DNA of 37,100 nt from contig NZVC01000041.1 in the NCBI GenBank assembly GCA_002701395.1, positions 1 through 37,100 on the forward strand. The letters run 5' to 3'. How positions within the stretch are numbered: the first letter of the stretch is position 1; the number at the start of each line of letters is the position of its first letter. Made by a program: the position numbers and the translations under genes. Below are positions 24,773-32,546 of the stretch, piece by piece. A model generated the notes under the pieces. That model worked only from the letters and a program-made list of their open reading frames with translations. It was not told the DNA's origin and did no database searches. Source of the DNA: Maritimibacter sp. GTDB taxonomy: Bacteria; Pseudomonadota; Alphaproteobacteria; Rhodobacterales; Rhodobacteraceae.

Positions 24773-24789
24773 GGGCCGCGCGATAGATC
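24751..24789. terminator. Bidirectional terminator overlapping a stop codon
   Basis: GATCTATCGCGCGGCC (24751-24766) and its exact reverse complement (24774-24789) form a 16-bp perfect stem with a 7-nt loop that contains the TAA stop of the alcohol dehydrogenase gene. It lies between convergent genes and so could stop transcription from both sides. A smaller palindrome, GATCTG-GAT-CAGATC (24791-24805), overlaps the stop of the opposing kinase gene. Neither has a T-tract. Confidence 0.7.
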
Positions 24790-24798
24790 GGATCTGGA

Positions 24799-25788
24799 TC
24801 AGATCAGGCCTTCGGCCTTGAACAGTTCCTTCAGATCGGCTTCGGGACGCGGGCCCATGTGGCCGATCACCTCTTTCGCGGCGACGCAGCCCATCTTGCC
24901 GCAGGTCGCAAGGTCGGCGCCGGTGACATAGCCGTACAGGAACCCGGCGGCGAACTGGTCCCCCGCGCCGGTGGCGTCCACCGGGGTCACGAAATCGACC
25001 GGAACCACGGCTTCCTCGTCGCCCTTCACCAGCACAACGTCCTTGCCCGAGCGGGTGCAGACGATCAGCCCGGACTCGGACGCCGCCTGTTCAAGCGCCG
25101 CGCCAAGGTCGTCGGTCTCGTACAGCGAGGTCCACTCTTGCTCGTTGCCGATGACGAAGTCGAGCTCTTTCACCAGACGGCGGAAGTCGGCGCGGTGACG
25201 GTCGACGCAGAACGGATCCGACAGCGCGATACCCGCCACGCCGCCCGCGTCGCGGCACAGCTTGGCGGCACGCTCGAAGGCTTCCTTGCCCTTCGGCTTG
25301 TCGTACAGATAGCCCTCTAGGAACAGCAGCTTGGTCGAACCCGCCACGTCGTCCGACACGTCGTCGGGGCCGACTTCGGACGAGATCCCAAGATAGGTGT
25401 TCATCGACCGCTCGCCGTCGGGCGACACGAAGATCATCGAACGCGAGGTCGGCAGTTCGCCGCCCGCGACGGGCGCGTTGACGAAGTCGGTGCCGTCTTC
25501 CTGCATGGCGTCGGCGTAGAACCGGCCCAGTTCGTCGTCGCTGACGCGGCCGATGAAGGCGGTCGACAGGCCGAGGTTCCCGAGACCGGCCAGCGTGTTC
25601 GCCACCGAGCCGCCGGGCGCCTGAATCCGCTCTTCCATCGCATCGTACAGCAGTTCGCCGCGTTCCTGCTCGATCAGCTGCATGATCCCCTTCTGGATTC
25701 CCATCTTGTCAAGGAACGCGTCCTCGGTCTGGGTCAGCACATCGACCACGGCGTTGCCGATACCGACAACCTCGTAGGATTTCGTCAT
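24799..25788 (-). CDS. Adenosine kinase-like PfkB family sugar kinase
   Basis: A 329-residue ribokinase-fold kinase. The N-terminal YEVVGIGNAVVDVL, the GGSVANTLAGLGNLGLSTAFIGRVSDDELG block and the C-terminal anion-hole and catalytic-base motif DATGAGDQFAAGFLYG are all present. The overall pattern is that of the proteobacterial adenosine kinase subgroup, which phosphorylates adenosine to AMP with ATP for purine salvage; another nucleoside or sugar substrate cannot be excluded. The ATG at 25788 (MTKSYEV) overlaps the stop of nth in ATGA and so is preferred to starts further upstream. Confidence 0.9.
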   Translation of the reverse strand: MTKSYEVVGIGNAVVDVLTQTEDAFLDKMGIQKGIMQLIEQERGELLYDAMEERIQAPGGSVANTLAGLGNLGLSTAFIGRVSDDELGRFYADAMQEDGTDFVNAPVAGGELPTSRSMIFVSPDGERSMNTYLGISSEVGPDDVSDDVAGSTKLLFLEGYLYDKPKGKEAFERAAKLCRDAGGVAGIALSDPFCVDRHRADFRRLVKELDFVIGNEQEWTSLYETDDLGAALEQAASESGLIVCTRSGKDVVLVKGDEEAVVPVDFVTPVDATGAGDQFAAGFLYGYVTGADLATCGKMGCVAAKEVIGHMGPRPEADLKELFKAEGLI

Positions 25789-26429
25789 ATGGTCTTCTCC
25801 TCGTAGGGACAAAGGTCTTCGATTGGGCACACGGCGCATTTCGGTTTGCGCGCGGTGCAGATGTAGCGGCCGTGCAGGATCAGCCAGTGATGCGCGTGGC
25901 GCTGGTATTCGGCGGGGACGTTGTCCTCGATCGCCCGCTCGACCGCATCCACGTCCTTGCCGGGCGCGATGCCCGTGCGATTACCGACGCGGAAGATATG
26001 CGTGTCCACCGCCTGCGCGGGATGGCCCCACCACATGTTCAGAACCACGTTCGCGGTCTTGCGGCCCACACCCGGAAGCGAGACCAACGCCGCGCGCGAA
26101 CTGGGCACCTTGCCGCCATACTCGTCGACAAGGATGCGGCTTAGCTTGATGACGTTCTTCGCCTTGTTGCGGTACAGGCCGATCGTCTTGATGTGCTCGA
26201 TCACGCCTTCCTCGCCCAAAGCCAGCATCTTCTCGGGCGTGTCGGCGATCTTGAACAATTCGCGCGTGGCGCGGTTCACGCCTGCGTCGGTCGCCTGCGC
26301 CGACAGCGCCACGGCAACCACCAGCGTATAGGCGTTGACGTGATCCAGTTCGCCCTTCGGCTCCGGCTCGCTGTCGTGGAAGCGCCGGAAGATCTCGCAC
26401 ATCGTGTTGTAGTCAAGCTGCTTGGCCAT
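25785..26429 (-). CDS. nth: Endonuclease III
   Basis: A 214-residue base-excision DNA glycosylase/AP lyase that removes oxidised pyrimidines. The helix-hairpin-helix LPGVGRKTANVVLN carries catalytic Lys124, the conserved Asp142 is in VDTHIFRV, and the C-terminal [4Fe-4S] loop has the spacing C-x6-C-x2-C-x5-C (Cys191, 198, 201, 207). The ATG at 26429 (MAKQLDYNTM) gives the normal family length; the longer open frame upstream runs through the divergent spacer. It is divergent from an alkylation-repair gene, so two DNA-repair functions share a 127-bp control region. Confidence 0.95.
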   Translation of the reverse strand: MAKQLDYNTMCEIFRRFHDSEPEPKGELDHVNAYTLVVAVALSAQATDAGVNRATRELFKIADTPEKMLALGEEGVIEHIKTIGLYRNKAKNVIKLSRILVDEYGGKVPSSRAALVSLPGVGRKTANVVLNMWWGHPAQAVDTHIFRVGNRTGIAPGKDVDAVERAIEDNVPAEYQRHAHHWLILHGRYICTARKPKCAVCPIEDLCPYEEKTI

Positions 26430-26556
26430 GCCACCGTTTGGCACGGGGTCCCGCGTGGCTGCAAGCGCAACCGGCCATCCTGTTGCCATAGCGCAGGAAA
26501 CGGGTCGCCGCAGACGGCACCGTGCCATAAATTGGGGCCAATCAAGGATGACCACG

Positions 26557-27408
26557 ATGACCCAGCAAAGCCAGGAAGACAGTTACCACTTCGCCGTGAT
26601 GCGGCGCGCCATCGACCTGATCGACGAAGGCGCCGCCGATGGCCTGTCGCTCGACGAACTCGCGGGCGCGATGAACATGAGCCCGGCACATTTCCAGCGC
26701 CTGTTCAGCCGGTGGGTCGGCGTTTCGCCCAAGCGGTACCAGCAGTACCTGACGCTGGACCACGCCCGCGCGATGCTGCGGTCGAACTTCACCACGCTGG
26801 CCACCAGCCACGCCGTCGGCCTGTCCGGCCCCGGCCGCCTGCACGACCTGTTCCTGCGCTGGGAGGCGATGAGCCCCGGCGACTATGCCCGCGCCGGAGA
26901 GGGGCTGACGATCCTGTGGGGCTGGTTCGAAAGCCCGTTCGGCCCGGCCCTCGTGATGGGCACCGACAAGGGTATCTGCGGCATCGGCTTTGCCGCCGAA
27001 ACCGGCGAAGAAGTGGCGATGGAGGATCTGCTGTCGCGCTGGCCCAAGGCCACGTTCGTCGAGGATCCGATGGCCCTGCGGCCTTGGGTGCTGAACGCCT
27101 TCGGGGTCGAGGACGCGGGCCAGCCGACGCCGCTGTTCCTGATCGGCGCGCCGTTCCAGATCAAGGTCTGGGAGGCGCTGCTGTCGATCCCAACGGGACA
27201 GGTCACGACCTATTCCGAGATCGCCCGCGCCATCGGCAACCCCCGCGCCGTCCGCGCGGTGGGCACCGCCGTGGGCCGCAACCCGATCAGCTGGCTGATC
27301 CCGTGCCACCGCGCCCTGCGCAAGTCCGGGGGGCTGGGCGGCTATCACTGGGGGCTGCCGGTCAAGCGCGCGCTTCTCGCCTACGAGTCCGCCCGCGCCG
27401 AGGCCTGA
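26557..27408 (+). CDS. Ada-like AraC-type regulator/O6-alkylguanine-DNA methyltransferase lacking the Ada N-domain
   Basis: A 283-residue fusion of an AraC-type DNA-binding domain (about 11-112; LSLDELAGAMNMSPAHFQRLFSRWVGVSPKRY) and an MGMT domain (about 125-278). The suicide cysteine is Cys250 in IPCHRAL, and the MGMT helix-turn-helix is TTYSEIARAIGNPRAVRAVGTAVGRNPI. Classical Ada has an N-terminal zinc domain that accepts methyl from phosphotriesters and switches the protein to an activator; here it is absent, since the protein begins 10 residues before the AraC helices. The ATG at 26557 has AAGGA at a 9-nt distance, whereas the ATG at 26548 overlaps it. The first Ada-type sensing step must differ or be missing. 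Confidence 0.92.
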   Translation: MTQQSQEDSYHFAVMRRAIDLIDEGAADGLSLDELAGAMNMSPAHFQRLFSRWVGVSPKRYQQYLTLDHARAMLRSNFTTLATSHAVGLSGPGRLHDLFLRWEAMSPGDYARAGEGLTILWGWFESPFGPALVMGTDKGICGIGFAAETGEEVAMEDLLSRWPKATFVEDPMALRPWVLNAFGVEDAGQPTPLFLIGAPFQIKVWEALLSIPTGQVTTYSEIARAIGNPRAVRAVGTAVGRNPISWLIPCHRALRKSGGLGGYHWGLPVKRALLAYESARAEA

Positions 27409-27535
27409 TCCCGCGTTTCAGCGACGTGATTTTGCAGGCGAAGAACCGCTCACGATCGCGAGGCATGGCCTTGGAGCCGACCCGCGCTAGCTGTAAGTTC
27501 CTCGCAACGCAAAGCACGAGCAGAGGGCAAAAGAT

Positions 27536-28201
27536 ATGCCGATCACCATGAAGACTCCGCTGGTCCTGGCCACCGTATCGGCCCTGGCCCTGACCGCCTG
27601 TACCAGCCCGGACACCCCCACGAACAACCCGAACCAGCGCACTGGCGAAGGCGCCGCAATCGGCGGCCTTCTGGGCGCGCTTGCCGGTGTTGCCGTCGGC
27701 GACGATGCCGGCTCGCGCCGCCGTGGCGCGCTGATCGGTGGCCTCGTCGGCGCCGGCGTCGGCGCGGCGGTGGGCTATGACCTTGACAAGCAAGCCGCCG
27801 AACTGCGCCGCGACTTCGACAACTCGGGCATCCAGATCATCAACAACGGCAACACGCTGACCGTGCGGATGCCGCAGGATATCCTGTTCCCGACCGACAG
27901 CGCCGCCGTCAGCCCGACCCTGCAGGGCGACCTGCGCGTTCTGGCCAACAGCCTTCAGCAGTACCCGAACTCGGTCGTGCAGGTTGTGGGCCACACCGAC
28001 AACACCGGCGCCGCCTCGTACAACCAGGACCTGTCGGTCCGCCGTGCGAACGCTGTTGCGTCGGTCCTGATCGGCGCGGGCACCCCGTCGTCGCGCGTCT
28101 CGGTCAGCGGCCGGGGCGAGGATGCGCCCATCGCATCGAACCTGACGCCGGAAGGCCGCGCGCAGAACCGTCGCGTGGACATCACGATCATCCCGAACTG
28201 A
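27536..28201 (+). CDS. OmpA family outer-membrane lipoprotein (glycine-zipper, YiaD-like)
   Basis: A 221-residue envelope lipoprotein. A lipoprotein signal peptide ends in LTAC with the acylated cysteine at residue 22. A glycine-zipper segment follows (about 38-80; GAAIGGLLGALAGVAVG, then GALIGGLVGAGVGAAVG), as in YiaD and related proteins. The C-terminal OmpA peptidoglycan-binding domain is complete ([47 protein letters not shown]). It anchors the outer membrane to peptidoglycan. The residue after the cysteine is Thr, so outer-membrane sorting is expected. AGAGGG precedes the ATG, and a textbook terminator follows, so it is monocistronic. Confidence 0.93.
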   Translation: MPITMKTPLVLATVSALALTACTSPDTPTNNPNQRTGEGAAIGGLLGALAGVAVGDDAGSRRRGALIGGLVGAGVGAAVGYDLDKQAAELRRDFDNSGIQIINNGNTLTVRMPQDILFPTDSAAVSPTLQGDLRVLANSLQQYPNSVVQVVGHTDNTGAASYNQDLSVRRANAVASVLIGAGTPSSRVSVSGRGEDAPIASNLTPEGRAQNRRVDITIIPN

Positions 28202-28224
28202 TCCACCGGATCGGAACGGACACG

Positions 28225-28256
28225 AAGGCCGGGCCAAGCGCCCGGCCTTTTCGTTT
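28225..28256 (+). terminator. Intrinsic terminator of the OmpA lipoprotein gene
   Basis: AAGGCCGGGC (28225-28234) pairs perfectly with GCCCGGCCTT (28240-28249) around a 5-nt loop, followed by TTCGTTT. It begins 23 bp after the stop codon. Confidence 0.9.
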
Positions 28257-28463
28257 GCCGACCCTCTATCGGGTTCCGTGAAATTTCGGTGCACCATTGC
28301 ACACAAAGCTGCGCCGACGCGCCCTCTCCTTTCCCTTGATGCGACCCGACGTCCGGCCCCACATGTGATGCGATGGCAGGCACAATCCGTCTGCCCGCAG
28401 GGCGCAGGCCCGGCACGGCAACCCGCAGTGCCCGCAACGCCCGCACTTTGAAGGAGACACATC

Positions 28464-29219
28464 ATGGACAAGCAATTCGAAGGCAAATCCGCCATCGTCA
28501 CCGGCGGCGCGTCGGGCATCGGCGCAGCGATTGCCGAGGAACTGGCCGCTGGCGGCGCGAAGGTGCTGGTCGCCGACCTGAAGATGGAACAGGCCGAGGA
28601 ACAGGCGAAGAAGATCCGCGACGCGGGCGGCGTGGCCGAGGCGTTCTCGGTCGACGTCAGCAAACCGGAACAGGTCGAAGCGATGGTCGACAAGGCCGTG
28701 TCCGCCTTCGGCAAGCTTGACCTTGCCGTCAACAATGCAGGCGTCAGTGGCACGAGCGCGCCGGTGGGGGAATACCCGCTGGACGACTGGAACCAAGTCA
28801 TCAACGTCAACCTCAACGGCGTGTTCTATGGCTGCCGCTACGAGATCGCCGCGATGGAGAAAACCGGCGGCGGCTCGATCGTGAACATCGCGTCGATCCT
28901 TGGCTCGGTCGGTTTCGCGAACTCGGCCGCCTATGTTACCGCCAAGCACGGCGTGATCGGCCTGACGAAGAACGCCGCCATCGAATACAGCGCCAAGGGC
29001 ATCCGCGTGAACGCGGTCGGCCCGGCGTTTATCAACACGCCGCTGATCGAATCCTCGTTGTCCGATGAACAGCGCGAAGGCCTGATCTCGATGCACCCCA
29101 TCGGGCGCCTTGGCGAGGCTGACGAAGTCTCGGCGCTTGTGTGCTTCCTGCTGTCCGACCGCGCCAGCTTTGTCACCGGCAGCTACCATCTGGCCGACGG
29201 CGCTTACACCGCGCAGTAA
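28464..29219 (+). CDS. SDR family NAD(P)-dependent oxidoreductase
   Basis: A 251-residue classical short-chain dehydrogenase. The nucleotide loop TGGASGIG is at 13-20, NNAG at 90-93, and the catalytic Ser144, Tyr157 and Lys161 are in place (SILGSVGFANSAAYVTAK). The Asp at the end of the second strand (VLVADLKM) suggests NAD preference. The C-terminal GSYHLADGAYTAQ resembles the usual GxxxxVDGGxxA end. The substrate is unknown. The start has a strong AAGGAG site, and the 262-bp gap upstream holds the OmpA terminator and a palindrome GTGCA-CCAT-TGCAC (28289-28302) but no gene. Confidence 0.9.
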   Translation: MDKQFEGKSAIVTGGASGIGAAIAEELAAGGAKVLVADLKMEQAEEQAKKIRDAGGVAEAFSVDVSKPEQVEAMVDKAVSAFGKLDLAVNNAGVSGTSAPVGEYPLDDWNQVINVNLNGVFYGCRYEIAAMEKTGGGSIVNIASILGSVGFANSAAYVTAKHGVIGLTKNAAIEYSAKGIRVNAVGPAFINTPLIESSLSDEQREGLISMHPIGRLGEADEVSALVCFLLSDRASFVTGSYHLADGAYTAQ

Positions 29220-29261
29220 CGTCCCTGACGCAGTCCCGCCGAACACACCGGCGCTGAAACG

Positions 29262-29290
29262 AAAAAACCCGGCCACTGGCCGGGTTCATT
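29262..29290. terminator. Bidirectional intrinsic terminator (SDR gene / ATP synthase F0 operon)
   Basis: AACCCGGCC (29266-29274) pairs with GGCCGGGTT (29278-29286) around a 3-nt loop. On the - strand the stem is followed by TTTTTTC, an excellent U-tract ending the atp operon; on the + strand the tail is TTCATTCTTT, ending the SDR transcript. Confidence 0.92.
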
Positions 29291-29312
29291 CTTTGCCGAT
29301 GGGGGCCGCTGC

Positions 29313-29870
29313 TTAGTGCAGCTTGCTTTCCACGGCGGCGATCGAGTCGTCGATCATCTTGTTGGCGGCCTGCGCGGTCATCTGCTTGGCGATCACCTCG
29401 CGCGCGGCGGCAACGGCAACCACGACGGCCTGATCCTTGACCTCTTTCACGGCGCGCGCCTCGGCGGATGCGATCTGCTCTTCGGCGCCCGCCATGCGGC
29501 GAGCCATCGAGGCTTCAAGATCGGCCTTCGCCTGTTCGGCAGCCTGACGCGCTTCTTCCTTGGCCTTGGCCACGATGCGCTCGGACTGCTCGGCGACTTC
29601 CTTCTGCTTGCGCTCGTAGGACGCCAGAATGGTCTGGGCCTCTTCGCGCAACGCCTTGGCGTCGTCGAGTTCGCCGCGGATCGTGTCCGCCCGCTTGTCC
29701 AGCATGTTGCCAAGGATCTTGGGCACGCCAAGAACCAGCAGCAGGCCGACGAAGATCACGAACGCGATCAGAACGACGAAGTTCGTGTTCCACAGGGACA
29801 CGAAGGGCCCCGTGGCTGCCAGCGCCGGACCGGCGGCGAAGAGGGCCGGGAGAATGGCGAGTTTGCGCAT
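29313..29870 (-). CDS. atpF: ATP synthase F0 subunit b
   Basis: A 185-residue stator subunit. A hydrophobic leader-like start (MRKLAILPALFAAGPALAAT) precedes the membrane anchor (NFVVLIAFVIFVGLLLVLGVP), then a long charged coiled coil (about 55-150; heavy in Ala, Glu, Lys and Arg) that pairs with b' and reaches the delta subunit on F1. As in other photosynthetic-lineage alphaproteobacteria, b and b' are separate genes. It is the last gene of the operon, 2 bp after b', and is followed by the strong terminator. Confidence 0.95.
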   Translation of the reverse strand: MRKLAILPALFAAGPALAATGPFVSLWNTNFVVLIAFVIFVGLLLVLGVPKILGNMLDKRADTIRGELDDAKALREEAQTILASYERKQKEVAEQSERIVAKAKEEARQAAEQAKADLEASMARRMAGAEEQIASAEARAVKEVKDQAVVVAVAAAREVIAKQMTAQAANKMIDDSIAAVESKLH

Positions 29871-29872
29871 TA

Positions 29873-30424
29873 TCAGGCCCCTTTCATCTGGCTTTGCACG
29901 GCGTCGTCGACCGTGGACGCATCGGCGTTCCCGCCCAGCGCCGCGACGATCTCGGCAGCGGTCGCCTTGGCGACTTCCTCGACGCTTGCCACCGCGTTGG
30001 CGCGGATGTCGGCAATCGCCTTTTCGGACTCGGCGGTGCGGGCCGCGATCTCGGCGTCGGCCTTGGCGTTCGCCGCGTCCAGTTCCGCCTGAATCTCGGC
30101 CTTGGCTTCACCGATGATCTTGTTCGCCTCGGCACGGGCATCGGCAAGCGCCTTGTTATAGGCGTCCTCCGCTTCCTGCGCTTTCAGCTTCAGCTCTTCG
30201 GCCGCAGCGATGTCATTGGTCACCGTCCCGGCCCGCTCGGCCAAAACCGATGCGATCCGCGGCAGCGCAATGCGGCTGAGGATGAAGTAGATCACCACAA
30301 GCGTGACGATCAGCCAGAAGATCTGGTTCGGCCAGCTCGAGAAGTCGAGCTGCGGCATACCGACGGCATCGCCGCCGCCGTGCGCGGCCGCGTCTACCCC
30401 GTGGGTATCTGTGTTGTCTGCCAT
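29873..30424 (-). CDS. atpF': ATP synthase F0 subunit b'
   Basis: A 183-residue second stator subunit. The N-terminal extension is rich in Asp, Gly and His ([32 protein letters not shown]), followed by a single membrane helix ([22 protein letters not shown]) and a coiled coil. The [16 protein letters not shown] string before the helix is diagnostic for b' rather than b. It is separated from atpE by a 74-bp gap containing a stable hairpin. Confidence 0.94.
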   Translation of the reverse strand: MADNTDTHGVDAAAHGGGDAVGMPQLDFSSWPNQIFWLIVTLVVIYFILSRIALPRIASVLAERAGTVTNDIAAAEELKLKAQEAEDAYNKALADARAEANKIIGEAKAEIQAELDAANAKADAEIAARTAESEKAIADIRANAVASVEEVAKATAAEIVAALGGNADASTVDDAVQSQMKGA

Positions 30425-30450
30425 GTCGTCCCCCTGACACCTGTCACTTT

Positions 30451-30474
30451 CGGCCGGGCCCGAAGGCCCAACCG
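30451..30474 (-). promoter_or_regulatory. UUCG-loop hairpin between atpE and the b' gene
   Basis: On the transcribed strand CGGTTGGGCC pairs fully with GGCCCGGCCG (10 bp, two G-U pairs) around a UUCG tetraloop. It lies 24 bp past the atpE stop, with no U-tract after it. It probably protects or partially terminates upstream mRNA so that subunit c, needed in 10 or more copies, outnumbers b and b'. Confidence 0.6.
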
Positions 30475-30498
30475 AGCGTAAGGAGTTTCAGAGAGATA

Positions 30499-30735
30499 TC
30501 AGACGGCGAACATCAGCAGAAGCGCGACGAGGAACGAGAAGATCCCCAGGGCTTCCGCGAACGCGACGCCGATGAACATGGTCGCGGTCTGGCCGCCAGC
30601 AGCGGACGGGTTGCGCAGGGCACCGGCGAGGAAGTTGCCGACCACGTTGCCCACACCGATGGCAGCGCCACCCATGCCGATGGCGGTCAGACCGGCGCCG
30701 AGGTAGGCGCCCATTTGTGCGATATCGCCTTCCAT
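30499..30735 (-). CDS. atpE: ATP synthase F0 subunit c
   Basis: A 78-residue proteolipid that forms the rotating c-ring. Two membrane helices flank the polar loop RNPSAAGG (41-48). The ion-carrying carboxylate is Glu61 in FAEALGIF. The first helix has the glycine-rich packing motif [11 protein letters not shown]. There is no sodium-binding signature (no Gln-Glu-Ser/Thr triad), so proton coupling is expected. The ribosome site AAGGAGA is the strongest in the operon, in keeping with high expression. Confidence 0.97.
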   Translation of the reverse strand: MEGDIAQMGAYLGAGLTAIGMGGAAIGVGNVVGNFLAGALRNPSAAGGQTATMFIGVAFAEALGIFSFLVALLLMFAV

Positions 30736-30805
30736 GATCGTTTCTCCTTACGTTGGAATTGGCTGATGATTGGGTTCAAGCGTCGAGGGCCGAAGCCTTC
30801 GGGCA

Positions 30806-31582
30806 TTAGTGCGACGGATGCAGCGCGTCCTTCAGGTACACGCAGGTCAGGATCGTGAAGACGTAGGCCTGAATGAAGGCCACCAGCGTCTCCAGTGCGT
30901 ACATCGCGGTGATGGCGAGGATGGACAGCGGGGTCACCAGCACGCCGATGCCCGACAGCAGGACAAGCGGTGCGAAGGCGGCGAACACTTTGATAACCGC
31001 GTGGCCGGCCATCATGTTGCCCATAAGACGAATAGAGTGGCTGACCGGACGCACGAAGTACGAGATCACTTCGATGACCGCCAGAACCGGGCGGATCGCC
31101 AGCGGCGCAGAGCTGACCCAGAACAGGCCAAGGAACTTGCTGCCGTGCAGGACGAAGCCGGTGATGGTGACGGTCAGGAACACGCCCAGCGCAAGGATCA
31201 CGGTCACCGCAAGGTGCGAGGTCGTGGTGAACGCCGTCGGAAGCAGCCCGAGGAAGTTCGACATCACGATGAACATGAACAGCGTGAACACGTAGGGGAA
31301 GAAGCGCACGGCATCGCGGCCGGCGACGTCTTCGACCATCTTGTAGATGAAGCCATAGGCAAGTTCCGCGACCGACTGGATCTTGGTCGGGATGACGGCG
31401 CGGCCACGGGTGCCCAGCACCAGCAGCGCCGAGATCGCGACGATCGTCAGGAACATCCACAGCGTGACGTTGGTGATCGTGTACCAGTGAACCGGGTCGC
31501 CCGCTTCGCCGAACAGCGGCTTCACGATGAACTGGTCCATCGGGTGGAAGACAAGGCCTTCGCTGTTTTCTTCGGTCGCCAC
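30806..31582 (-). CDS. atpB: ATP synthase F0 subunit a
   Basis: A 258-residue membrane subunit forming the proton half-channels against the c-ring. The essential arginine is Arg185 in [15 protein letters not shown]. Other conserved parts are [22 protein letters not shown] and the C-terminal [27 protein letters not shown]. The start is GTG at 31582, 4 bp after the atpI stop. In the 70-bp gap to atpE, CCGAAG-CCTTCGG symmetry (30789-30801) lies just after the stop and may be a further weak hairpin. Confidence 0.96.
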   Translation of the reverse strand: MATEENSEGLVFHPMDQFIVKPLFGEAGDPVHWYTITNVTLWMFLTIVAISALLVLGTRGRAVIPTKIQSVAELAYGFIYKMVEDVAGRDAVRFFPYVFTLFMFIVMSNFLGLLPTAFTTTSHLAVTVILALGVFLTVTITGFVLHGSKFLGLFWVSSAPLAIRPVLAVIEVISYFVRPVSHSIRLMGNMMAGHAVIKVFAAFAPLVLLSGIGVLVTPLSILAITAMYALETLVAFIQAYVFTILTCVYLKDALHPSH

Positions 31583-31586
31583 GATC

Positions 31587-31919
31587 CTATCCCTCGTCCT
31601 TCTCGGGCCCCTCGGCCCTTTCGTTCTTTTCCTGCGCGGCGCGAGCCGTGCGCATCAGTGTCTGCACGCCGGCTGCAAAGCCGAGCAGGGTGAACAGAAC
31701 CAGAAAGATCGGCATCGTCCCGAACAGCGTGTCGAGCCCGAAGCCAATGCCGCAACCGATCCCGATTCCGGCCACCAGTTCGATCACCATCCGCCAAGCA
31801 AGCTCTGCGCCGCCGACGGCATGTGTCGTGTCACGGGGCTTCGGCGCATTCGCGTCTTTCAGCGCGGCAATCCTCTGGTCCAGACGATCTAGCCGGGCCT
31901 TGTCTTCAGGATCGACCAA
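31587..31919 (-). CDS. atpI: ATP synthase subunit I (AtpI)
   Basis: A small membrane protein first in the F0 operon; it assists c-ring assembly or magnesium supply and is not part of the final enzyme. A charged N-terminus ([19 protein letters not shown]) precedes two membrane helices ([26 protein letters not shown] and [20 protein letters not shown]). The open frame reaches a TTG at 31976, but that TTG is part of a TTGACT promoter hexamer. The TTG at 31919 gives a protein of 110 residues starting VDPEDKARL, as in relatives, and is chosen. Neither TTG has a strong ribosome site, so the start is uncertain. Confidence 0.85.
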   Translation of the reverse strand: MVDPEDKARLDRLDQRIAALKDANAPKPRDTTHAVGGAELAWRMVIELVAGIGIGCGIGFGLDTLFGTMPIFLVLFTLLGFAAGVQTLMRTARAAQEKNERAEGPEKDEG

Positions 31920-31947
31920 AATGCGGAACCCCCGTTCAGTCGCCGCG

Positions 31948-31976
31948 AACCTAGAAACGGACCGTGTCGGAGTCAA
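31948..31976 (-). promoter_or_regulatory. Candidate sigma-70 promoter of the atp F0 operon
   Basis: On the - strand TTGACT (31976-31971), a 17-bp spacer and TAGGTT (31953-31948) match -35 and -10 elements in order and spacing. Transcription would start near 31941, about 20 nt before the proposed TTG start of atpI. Confidence 0.5.
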
Positions 31977-32088
31977 GTTGGCAAAGGACCGGTTAAGGTC
32001 GGGCTAAGTCATTGATTTCACTGTGCGCCAAAGGCTTCGGCGCGGGCGCGTCCTGCCCGCGTCGCGCCCCGGGGCCGAAAACGCAAAT

Positions 32089-32104
32089 TCAACCGAATGG
32101 TTGA
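32089..32104. promoter_or_regulatory. Operator-like palindrome upstream of the ArsR gene
   Basis: TCAACC-GAAT-GGTTGA is a perfect inverted repeat with 6-bp arms, 31 bp before the proposed ArsR start. ArsR-fold dimers bind such short palindromes. It overlaps an upstream in-frame ATG (32097), arguing that this ATG is not the start. Confidence 0.6.
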
Positions 32105-32135
32105 CCAAAGCTTTGGGCGCTGTCACTCGGATGGA

Positions 32136-32486
32136 ATGGAGCCCACCCTAGACACCGTGTTCGCCGCCCTCGCCGACCCGACCCGGCGCGCGATTCTGAC
32201 CATGCTTCTGGAAGACGACATGGCGGTGACCGACGTGGCCGACCCGTTCGAGATGTCGTTGGCCGCGATCTCGAAGCACCTTGCGATCCTCACCCGCGCG
32301 GGCCTGATCAGTCAGGAAAAACGCGGCCGGGTAAAGTGGTGCAAGCTGGAACCCGACGCGCTGAAGGCGGCGTCGGTGTGGATGCAGGGCTTTGGCCAGT
32401 TCGAGCCGGTGAACCTTGACGCCTTCGAAGCGTTCCTTGAACGCGAGCTGTCCTCCGCCCCCGACCCCCGCGACACGGCGGAATGA
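32136..32486 (+). CDS. ArsR-type winged-helix transcriptional regulator
   Basis: A 116-residue repressor-type protein. The opening LDTVFAALADPTRRAILTMLLEDDMAVTDVADPFEMSLAAISKHLAILTRAGLISQEKRGRVKWCKL is the complete HTH_20/ArsR winged helix. The cysteine-pair metal site of ArsR/SmtB helix 3 is absent, so metal sensing is not supported. Relatives of this subgroup often precede an SRPBCC-domain gene; here glpD follows instead, 60 bp downstream. The ATG at 32136 (MEPTLDTVF) is preferred to 32097, which lies in the palindrome. Autoregulation is likely; control of glpD is possible. Confidence 0.88.
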   Translation: MEPTLDTVFAALADPTRRAILTMLLEDDMAVTDVADPFEMSLAAISKHLAILTRAGLISQEKRGRVKWCKLEPDALKAASVWMQGFGQFEPVNLDAFEAFLERELSSAPDPRDTAE

Positions 32487-32546
32487 CCCAGCGTCACGGC
32501 GCATTGCCCGGTGGCGGTATGCGGCGCGAGACTACATAACAGCCTC

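Noticed and set aside
27471..27499. Promoter TTGGAG-N17-TAAGTT upstream of the OmpA lipoprotein gene
   Set aside because: Only half of each hexamer matches consensus; not distinguishable from chance.
32041..32061. CGCGGGC/GCCCGCG hairpin between atpI and the ArsR gene
   Set aside because: It follows no gene end on either strand and is explained by local GC-rich composition.
32097..32099. ATG at 32097 as the ArsR start
   Set aside because: It lies inside the TCAACC-GAAT-GGTTGA palindrome and adds 13 atypical residues before the conserved LDTVFAALADPTRR.
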